NCBI GenBank assembly: GCA_023422975.1
Contig: JAFAGF010000011.1
Span: 1 to 10,812 of the forward strand
Source of the DNA: Pseudomonadota bacterium
GTDB lineage: Bacteria > Pseudomonadota > Gammaproteobacteria > Burkholderiales > Burkholderiaceae_C
Length of the DNA stretch: 10,812 nucleotides
Direction of reading: 5' to 3'
Positions 7,182 through 10,812 of the stretch are shown in pieces. Each line of letters begins with the position of its first letter. The first letter of the stretch is position 1. Made by a program: the position numbers and the translations under genes. Below the pieces are notes generated by a model, which worked only from the letters and a program-made list of their open reading frames with translations, ran no database searches and had not been told where the DNA came from.

Positions 7182-7469
7182 TATCATAAGTTATTGTTTT
7201 TATTTATATTTTTATGAAATCTTTCGATTATTCAGAGGCCAGATTAAGAGAGTATTAAGTCGAAAAAATAATGCAACACATGCCGCAATAAAATCAAAAA
7301 CAATGACGCGGCCTTCAGCGCTGCGCTTGACCTGTGTTAGCTATTTCGCAGCATTCAGCCCCCTCCCAACTCTGCGAACATTGGTAGCAAAACCGAGGCG
7401 TAAAACGACGGACGTGCCGAGGTACGGCAAGGCGAAGGATGGATGTATCAAGAATGCGTGTTCGCTGGT

Positions 7470-8066
7470 CTAGCGATCAATTCCACGCCACAGCACCACC
7501 AGCAGCAGCGCCGCAGCAATCACCCCCGGCCACGCAAACAAGCCCACCACGGCCACCGGCACGCACCACATCAGCAAACGCACCGACAAGGCGTAGTAAT
7601 GCCCGGCCTTGCGCAGGCACAGCTGCCCCAGTGGCAACCACTGCTGGCGCTGCGCACTGCCCACGGGCATACCCGCCACAAACCCGGCATGGTGCCATTG
7701 GCGAGCCGACAGCATGGAGGTGATGAAAGACAGACCCAGCAGCACCAGCACCGCCAGCACATGCTGCAAGAACACAGTTTTGGTGGTGATGGAAGCCGAC
7801 TGCGCCCAGCTGCTATAGAGCAAGCTGATGCCGCCCATGAACGCCAGCGTGGCGGCGGTGGCAGTCATCGTGCAAGACATGAGGGAGTTGCGAATGGTCT
7901 GCACACCCAGCACTTCCGTACCAGGCGTGGCAGACACCGACTGCAGCCAGTCGCTGCGCAGCTGGTCGTGCTGGCGCGTGGCGGCCGAAGGCCAGCACCA
8001 CTGCTTGACGAAGTACACCAGCGCCAGCGCCAAGGTCAGCCACAGCGGCCACATCTGTTCGTGCAT
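7470..8066 (-). CDS. DUF599-like integral membrane protein
   Basis: This 198-residue protein has about four hydrophobic segments: about 6-22 near the N-terminus, a mid-protein segment around IRNSLMSCTMTATAATLAFMGG, one around HVLAVLVLLGLSFITSML, and a C-terminal stretch LLMWCVPVAVVGLFAWPG continuing to VLWRGIDR. The 'RNSLM' membrane segment, the 'HHAGFVAGMP' loop and the 'LRKAGHYYALSVR...' C-terminal region resemble DUF599 proteins. No biochemical function is known to me for that family. ATG at 8066 has no good Shine-Dalgarno; an alternative is the ATG at 8054 (residue 5). It follows the second YeeE gene by 66 bases on the same strand, with an intergenic repeat (8085-8121) in between. It could therefore be the last gene of the sulfur operon or be separately expressed. 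The gene is convincing; the family assignment is moderate. Confidence 0.75.
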   Translation of the reverse strand: MHEQMWPLWLTLALALVYFVKQWCWPSAATRQHDQLRSDWLQSVSATPGTEVLGVQTIRNSLMSCTMTATAATLAFMGGISLLYSSWAQSASITTKTVFLQHVLAVLVLLGLSFITSMLSARQWHHAGFVAGMPVGSAQRQQWLPLGQLCLRKAGHYYALSVRLLMWCVPVAVVGLFAWPGVIAAALLLVVLWRGIDR

Positions 8067-8084
8067 ATGCTTAGTCTTTTGAGG

Positions 8085-8121
8085 CTCTAGCGCTTGTGCA
8101 GCAAGCGCCAGCAGCTATCAA
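8085..8121 (-). repeat. Dispersed intergenic repeat, copy 2 (upstream of the DUF599-like gene)
   Basis: This is the second copy of the 37-base element at 5212-5248, here on the minus strand and with an intact stem. GCGCTTG (8090-8096) and CAAGCGC (8102-8108) pair perfectly over a 5-base loop. It fills most of the 66-base gap between the second YeeE gene and the DUF599-like gene. It could attenuate or stabilise the transcript at this point. It lacks a U-tract, so it is not a classical terminator. Confidence 0.7.
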
Positions 8122-8132
8122 TACATTCATTC

Positions 8133-8552
8133 TCAGGCCGTTTTTTTGGCCCAAACATGCTGCAGCACCATACCAGCGAGCATGGCCGCCACAAACAACC
8201 ACACTTCGGTGTGCAGCGTAGCCAGATTCATCACGGCAGGGCCAGGGCAAAAACCTGCCAGCCCCCAGCCTGCGCCAAACAGCGCAGCGCCGGTGAGCAG
8301 CTTGCGGTCCACCACGCTCGACGTGGGCAGTTGCATGGGTTCTCCCAGCACCGAGGTCTTGCGGCGTTTGGCCCAGGTAAACGCCAACAGCCCCACGGCA
8401 ATCGCACCGCCCATCACCAGACCCAGCGACGGGTCCCAAGCACCAAAAATATCCAAAAAGTTCTGCACCTTCGCAGGATTGCCCATGCCCGAAACGATCA
8501 AGCCCAGACCAAACACCAGCCCGGACAACAACGCAGCGATAGCGATCATCAT
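8133..8552 (-). CDS. YeeE/YedE-family half-transporter, second half (DUF6691 type)
   Basis: This is a membrane protein of about 139 residues from the YeeE/YedE sulfur-transport family, the half that carries G-FCPGPA. Diagnostic stretches are GLGLIVSGMGNPAKV (about 15-29), FLDIFGAWDPSL (32-43) and LFGAGWGLAGFCPGPA (91-106, Cys102). Full-length YeeE transports thiosulfate in studied bacteria, with conserved cysteines in the pore. Split pairs like this one are common in proteobacteria and are thought to act together. I chose ATG at 8552 because AGAGGA lies 7 bases upstream and translation then starts 22 bases after the preceding stop. A longer frame from 8600 would overlap the upstream gene by 26 bases and add a Cys-rich, unlikely N-terminus. 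A second ATG follows directly at 8549. The cargo (thiosulfate, persulfide or other sulfane sulfur) is an inference. Confidence 0.9.
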   Translation of the reverse strand: MMIAIAALLSGLVFGLGLIVSGMGNPAKVQNFLDIFGAWDPSLGLVMGGAIAVGLLAFTWAKRRKTSVLGEPMQLPTSSVVDRKLLTGAALFGAGWGLAGFCPGPAVMNLATLHTEVWLFVAAMLAGMVLQHVWAKKTA

Positions 8553-8574
8553 CACAACATCCTCTCTTGCACAC

Positions 8575-9012
8575 TCAAGCCAGCACGTGGCGCACGACAA
8601 ACACCGTCAACACCCCGGTAGCCATGAACATCAACGTGGCCGCCAGCGACCGCAGTGACAGGCGCGACAGCCCGCACACCCCGTGCCCACTGGTGCAGCC
8701 CGAGCCCAAGCGCGTACCAAAGCCCACCAGCAAACCCGCCAGGACAATGACCCACGGGTTAGCAGGCATCTCCATCGCTGGCAAAGGGGCAAACCCCTGC
8801 CACACCACGGGCGCTGCCACCATACCCACCACAAAGGCCACACGCCAGCCCCACTGCTTGACCGAACCCCAAGTGGCGGGTTGCAACAGATTGCCCACGA
8901 TGCCGCTGATGCCTGCGATACGCCCCAGCACCACCACCATCAACGCGGCGGCCAGGCCAATAAGCACACCGCCAGCCAATGCTGACCACGGTGTAAAAGC
9001 TTCCCAATTCAT
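8575..9012 (-). CDS. YeeE/YedE-family half-transporter, first half
   Basis: This 145-residue membrane protein is the partner half of the YeeE/YedE transporter. It has four to five hydrophobic segments and the family signature GSGCTSGHGVCGLSRLS, with Cys106 and Cys113 counted from this start. Early residues (SALAGGVLIGLAAAL, GRIAGISGI) are also typical. The start is ambiguous: ATG at 9018 (adding Met-Gly) is only one base past the GAGG site, whereas ATG at 9012 has GAGG (9020-9023) seven bases upstream, so 9012 is preferred. The gene lies 17 bases after the ArsR-type regulator stop and 22 bases before the second half, so the three are almost certainly co-transcribed. With the adjacent persulfide dioxygenase this suggests uptake or handling of thiosulfate or sulfane sulfur; direction and substrate are inferred. 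Confidence 0.92.
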   Translation of the reverse strand: MNWEAFTPWSALAGGVLIGLAAALMVVVLGRIAGISGIVGNLLQPATWGSVKQWGWRVAFVVGMVAAPVVWQGFAPLPAMEMPANPWVIVLAGLLVGFGTRLGSGCTSGHGVCGLSRLSLRSLAATLMFMATGVLTVFVVRHVLA

Positions 9013-9029
9013 ACCCATGCCTCAGTTCC

Positions 9030-9377
9030 CTATGCGGCGGGGCCGCAAAAAAGGTGATGCACCACCTGCATCAGCTGCAACGCGCGTGCATCTGCCAGGT
9101 GGTACCAAATAAATTTGCCTTCGCGGCGCGTGGCCACCAGGCCTTCGCGGCGCAAAACGCCCAGCTGCTGCGACAGCGTAGGCTGCGTAATGCCTGTGAG
9201 TTGCTCCAGCTCACCCACCGTGCGCTCTTGCAGCGAGAGCTGGCACAGCAGCATCAAACGGTCTTCATTGCCCAGTAACTTGAGCATGGCCACCGCTTCG
9301 CCCGCATGCGCACGCATGCTGCCCAAATCCATCGCTGCAGGCTCTGGCGCGGTGTGCGCCCCGGAAGATTCACTCAT
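9030..9377 (-). CDS. bigR: ArsR-family regulator, BigR/SqrR-like persulfide sensor
   Basis: This 115-residue winged-helix repressor belongs to the ArsR family. The DNA-binding core is at about 50-92 (VGELEQLTGITQPTLSQQLGVLRREGLV, then a wing ending GKFIWYHL). It lacks the ELCVCDL metal site of classical ArsR. It has instead one cysteine in LLCQL (Cys45) and one in HLFCG (Cys111), the two positions that form an inter-cysteine poly-sulfide bridge in BigR, SqrR and YgaV. A loose N-terminal tail of about 20 residues precedes the fold; Met16 or Met21 could be alternative starts. It precedes the YeeE pair by 17 bases and is divergent from a Blh-type dioxygenase, matching the known bigR-blh arrangement. 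It probably represses both directions until sulfane sulfur accumulates. The family and cysteine pair are seen directly; target control is inferred. Confidence 0.88.
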   Translation of the reverse strand: MSESSGAHTAPEPAAMDLGSMRAHAGEAVAMLKLLGNEDRLMLLCQLSLQERTVGELEQLTGITQPTLSQQLGVLRREGLVATRREGKFIWYHLADARALQLMQVVHHLFCGPAA

Positions 9378-9395
9378 AGATCAATGCCAACCATC

Positions 9396-9412
9396 GGGCG
9401 CTTAAAGCGCCC
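9396..9412. promoter_or_regulatory. Perfect 17-base palindrome between the DUF2892 gene and the ArsR-type gene
   Basis: GGGCGCTT (9396-9403) and AAGCGCCC (9405-9412) are perfect complements around a single A. It sits in the 73-base gap, 19 bases upstream of the regulator's ATG. In the minus direction no T-run follows, so it is not a standard terminator of the DUF2892 transcript. In the plus direction a broken TGTCTTT follows. It may be a protein-binding dyad, a read-through-type hairpin, or a processing or stability element between the two genes. Confidence 0.5.
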
Positions 9413-9450
9413 TGTCTTTAAAACGCTGAAGCAACAGGCCCGCGGCCGAC

Positions 9451-9648
9451 TCACGGCTTGCGATGCAGCGGACAAGTGCTGATGCCCAGCAAAGGGTACA
9501 AAGGACAAAAGCGTACCACTCCCGTCAGCAGCGGAATCACGCCCAGCCAGCCCCACCAGCCCACTACCCCCATCGCCGCCAGTGCTATCAGCACCAAACC
9601 AGCCACGATACGAAGCCCACGGTCCCAACCACCAATATTTGCTTTCAT
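9451..9648 (-). CDS. DUF2892 (YgaP-type membrane domain) small protein
   Basis: This 65-residue protein matches the stand-alone DUF2892 pattern: MKANIGGWDRGLRIVAG at the start, two hydrophobic helices (about 11-28 and 30-46), then RFCPLYPLLGISTCPL with Cys48 and Cys59. The same domain forms the membrane part of YgaP, a rhodanese-fused sulfur-handling protein. Such small proteins are often found near rhodanese and persulfide genes. Its own biochemical role is not established. ATG at 9648 has AGGAG (9655-9659) at a good distance. It is the first gene on the minus side of the divergent promoter; the ArsR-type gene follows after 73 bases and a palindrome. Confidence 0.92.
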   Translation of the reverse strand: MKANIGGWDRGLRIVAGLVLIALAAMGVVGWWGWLGVIPLLTGVVRFCPLYPLLGISTCPLHRKP

Positions 9649-9730
9649 TGCAATCTCCTGAGTTTTGGATACATAGACCTTGTGGTTTGATCCTCGTCAC
9701 ATGAACGACAAGCACCACACACACGATCTA

Positions 9731-9752
9731 TTTTTTTATATTATATTAAAAA
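9731..9752. promoter_or_regulatory. AT-rich divergent promoter/operator between the DUF2892-bigR and blh sides
   Basis: This nearly pure AT stretch lies in the 141-base gap between divergent starts at 9648 and 9790. It contains a perfect TATAAT on the minus strand (9745-9740) and two overlapping TATATT on the plus strand (9737-9742 and 9742-9747), so both -10 elements could overlap. Dyads are present: ATAT-T-ATAT (9738-9746), and TTTTTA (9733-9738) with TAAAAA (9747-9752). BigR-type repressors bind AT-rich dyads over the -10 region, so this is the likely operator. No good -35 was found for either direction, and binding is inferred. Confidence 0.5.
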
Positions 9753-9789
9753 GCATATTGATTGCATGACCGAGAACAAAAGGAAGCCC

Positions 9790-10707
9790 ATGCACACCTC
9801 CACGCAACACATTGAAGCGTTCTTTGATGACGTCACCGGGACGGTCAGCTACGTGCTGGCAGACACCACAGCCCGACAAGCGGCAGTGATTGACCCCGTA
9901 CTGGACTTCGAGCCCAAGTCCGGCACGCTGACCAGTGCCAGCAGCGACCGCATCATTGACTATGTGCGTGCACAAGGCTGGCAGGTGCAATGGATTTTGG
10001 AGACACATGCCCATGCCGACCATATCTCGGGGGCGCAGCACATTCGCCACCATCTGGGCGGCAAGATCGCGATCGGCTCGCAAATTCGCCAGGTGCAAAA
10101 AATCTTCCGCACCATTTTTCACTTTGAGCGCAGCTTTTTGCCCGACGGTAGCCAGTTTGACCACTTGTTTGAAGACGGTGAGGTCTTTTACGTGGGCACC
10201 CTGCCCGTGACGGCCTGGCTCGTTCCCGGCCACACGCCCGCCGATATGGCGTATGTGACCGGCCACGATGTGTTCGTGGGCGACACCTTGTTCATGCCCG
10301 ATGTGGGCACAGCCCGTGCCGACTTTCCCGGCGGCGATGCGGCGGTGCTCTACCGTTCCATCCAGCGCATCTTGCAGCTGCCTGCCGATACGCGCATTCA
10401 CGTCTGCCACGATTACCCGCCAGCAAGTCGCGCAGCCGCATGGGTCAGCACCGTGGCCGAACAAAAAGCCCACAACATCCATGTGCGCGATGGCATTAGC
10501 GAAGCCGAGTTTGTTGCCATGCGCAACCGCCGCGATGCAACCTTGGCCATGCCCACCTTGATCTTGCCTTCGGTGCAAGTCAACCTGCGCGCGGGTTTGA
10601 TGCCCCCAGCCCACGCCAATGGACGCACCTATATCGAGGTGCCTGTGAACGCCTTTTTGCAAGATCGCAGCCAAGCCCCCGATGGGGTTTGGCACAGCGC
10701 GCCCTGA
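9790..10707 (+). CDS. blh: Metallo-beta-lactamase-fold persulfide dioxygenase, Blh/ETHE1 type
   Basis: This probable iron-dependent persulfide dioxygenase oxidises glutathione persulfide to sulfite and glutathione in the cytoplasm, so detoxifying sulfide-derived sulfur. It is 305 residues with the MBL signature THAHADH (His73, His75, Asp77, His78), then PGHTP (His148), GDTLF (Asp165) and VCHDYPP (His207). His73, His148 and Asp165 correspond to the 2-His-1-Asp iron site of ETHE1. The C-terminal part (LPSVQVNLRAGLMPP...) is typical of Blh-type proteins. I chose ATG at 9790 because AAGGA ends five to six bases before it. An upstream in-frame ATG at 9766 has no ribosome site and would add eight charged residues. 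It is the only complete plus-strand gene here and diverges from the DUF2892/bigR-like operon, matching bigR-blh loci. No rhodanese domain is fused to it. Glyoxalase II is an alternative MBL family but fits the C-terminus and context less well. Confidence 0.9.
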   Translation: MHTSTQHIEAFFDDVTGTVSYVLADTTARQAAVIDPVLDFEPKSGTLTSASSDRIIDYVRAQGWQVQWILETHAHADHISGAQHIRHHLGGKIAIGSQIRQVQKIFRTIFHFERSFLPDGSQFDHLFEDGEVFYVGTLPVTAWLVPGHTPADMAYVTGHDVFVGDTLFMPDVGTARADFPGGDAAVLYRSIQRILQLPADTRIHVCHDYPPASRAAAWVSTVAEQKAHNIHVRDGISEAEFVAMRNRRDATLAMPTLILPSVQVNLRAGLMPPAHANGRTYIEVPVNAFLQDRSQAPDGVWHSAP

Positions 10708-10756
10708 CTGCTTTTTCCCGTTCTTCGCCAATCACTACAACCCCAAGGAGTTTGCT

Positions 10757-10812
10757 ATGAGCTCGTTCGATCACAACGGCCTGACCCGCGATATCAACAA
10801 CGCACTGCGCCC
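10757..10812 (+). CDS. Start of an unidentified gene, cut by the right edge
   Basis: ATG at 10757 has a strong AAGGAG site (10745-10750) six bases upstream, and the frame stays open to the window end. Only 18 complete codons are visible, beginning MSSFDHNGLTRDI. This is too short to assign to a family. It starts 49 bases after the blh stop with no terminator visible between them, so it is probably co-transcribed with blh and may share its role in sulfur handling. Confidence 0.7.
   Translation, partial: MSSFDHNGLTRDINNALR

Larger units (their letters stand above)
7107..7469. other. Intergenic region between the DUF599-like gene and ttrB (363 bases)
   Basis: No gene could be supported here. 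The part next to ttrB (about 7107-7310) is markedly AT-rich compared with the genes around it and holds the ttrBCA control signals listed separately. The part next to the DUF599-like gene (about 7311-7469) returns to normal composition. It contains a 5-base stem TGCCG/CGGCA (7415-7429) with four T residues only 10 bases further along the minus strand (7405-7402), at best a weak terminator. A 101-codon open frame on the plus strand (7168-7473) has a low-complexity, unrecognisable product and is not called. Confidence 0.6.

Noticed and set aside
7415..7429. TGCCG/CGGCA stem as a terminator for the DUF599-like gene
   Set aside because: It has only five pairs, and the four T residues are displaced by 10 bases, so it is not convincing as an intrinsic terminator.
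8553..8600. A longer N-terminus for the second YeeE half, starting at 8600
   Set aside because: It would overlap the preceding gene, adds a non-hydrophobic Cys-rich tail, and ignores the AGAGGA site placed correctly for ATG at 8552.
9687..9700. TTGAT-N4-GTCAC as a second FNR box in the divergent promoter
   Set aside because: Only one half-site is good; two of five bases in the other half are wrong. Chance matches of this quality are common.
9736..10731. A 331-codon minus-strand frame antisense to blh
   Set aside because: The plus-strand frame carries the MBL metal motifs, a good ribosome site and family-wide similarity. The antisense product shows no domain and has the composition of a shadow frame.

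Overview
The window looks like chromosomal DNA of a Gram-negative, respiratory betaproteobacterium, most likely a member of the Comamonadaceae (Burkholderiales). The grounds are the moderately high G+C with G/C-rich third codon positions, Tat-exported molybdenum and iron-sulfur subunits, and a short 'TTGATAGCTGC...TAGAG' intergenic repeat of a kind I recall from Acidovorax/Comamonas/Rhodoferax-type genomes. The species cannot be fixed from sequence alone. No rRNA, tRNA, CRISPR array, transposase or phage gene was seen. The region reads as a sulfur-metabolism cluster, with nearly all genes on the minus strand.

Positions 1-1750 (minus) hold a two-component system of the OmpR/QseB-QseC type. The response regulator is complete and overlaps its histidine kinase by 4 bases (ATGA). 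The kinase runs off the left edge before its ATPase domain. Upstream lies a 243-base non-coding stretch with a clear rho-independent terminator (about 1925-1949) that ends the next operon.

Positions 1994-7106 (minus) are a complete ttrBCA operon for tetrathionate reductase. It encodes TtrB (four [4Fe-4S] clusters, unusual Lys-Arg Tat signal), TtrC (NrfD-type membrane quinol oxidase) and TtrA (Tat-exported molybdopterin subunit). An FNR/ANR-like box (7168-7181) sits about 60 bases upstream of ttrB in an AT-rich region. No TtrR-type (LuxR-family) regulator or TtrS-type kinase is in the window.

Positions 7470-9648 (minus) hold a reactive-sulfur module: a DUF2892 small membrane protein, an ArsR-family regulator with the paired cysteines of BigR/SqrR persulfide sensors, two consecutive half-size YeeE/YedE sulfur-transport proteins, and a DUF599-like membrane protein. 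Diverging from it on the plus strand (9790-10707) is a metallo-beta-lactamase-fold persulfide dioxygenase of the Blh/ETHE1 type, followed by the first codons of another gene cut by the right edge. The shared AT-rich divergent promoter region (about 9731-9752) is the natural place for BigR-type repression.

Working model (inference): under low oxygen, FNR activates ttrBCA and tetrathionate is reduced to thiosulfate at the periplasmic face. Thiosulfate or other sulfane sulfur could then enter through the YeeE/YedE pair. Per- and polysulfides formed inside would inactivate the BigR-like repressor, inducing the dioxygenase and transporters. Each component family is known. The less usual points are the pairing, the absence of adjacent ttrRS, the operon-internal repeat, and the DUF599 gene following the transporter pair.
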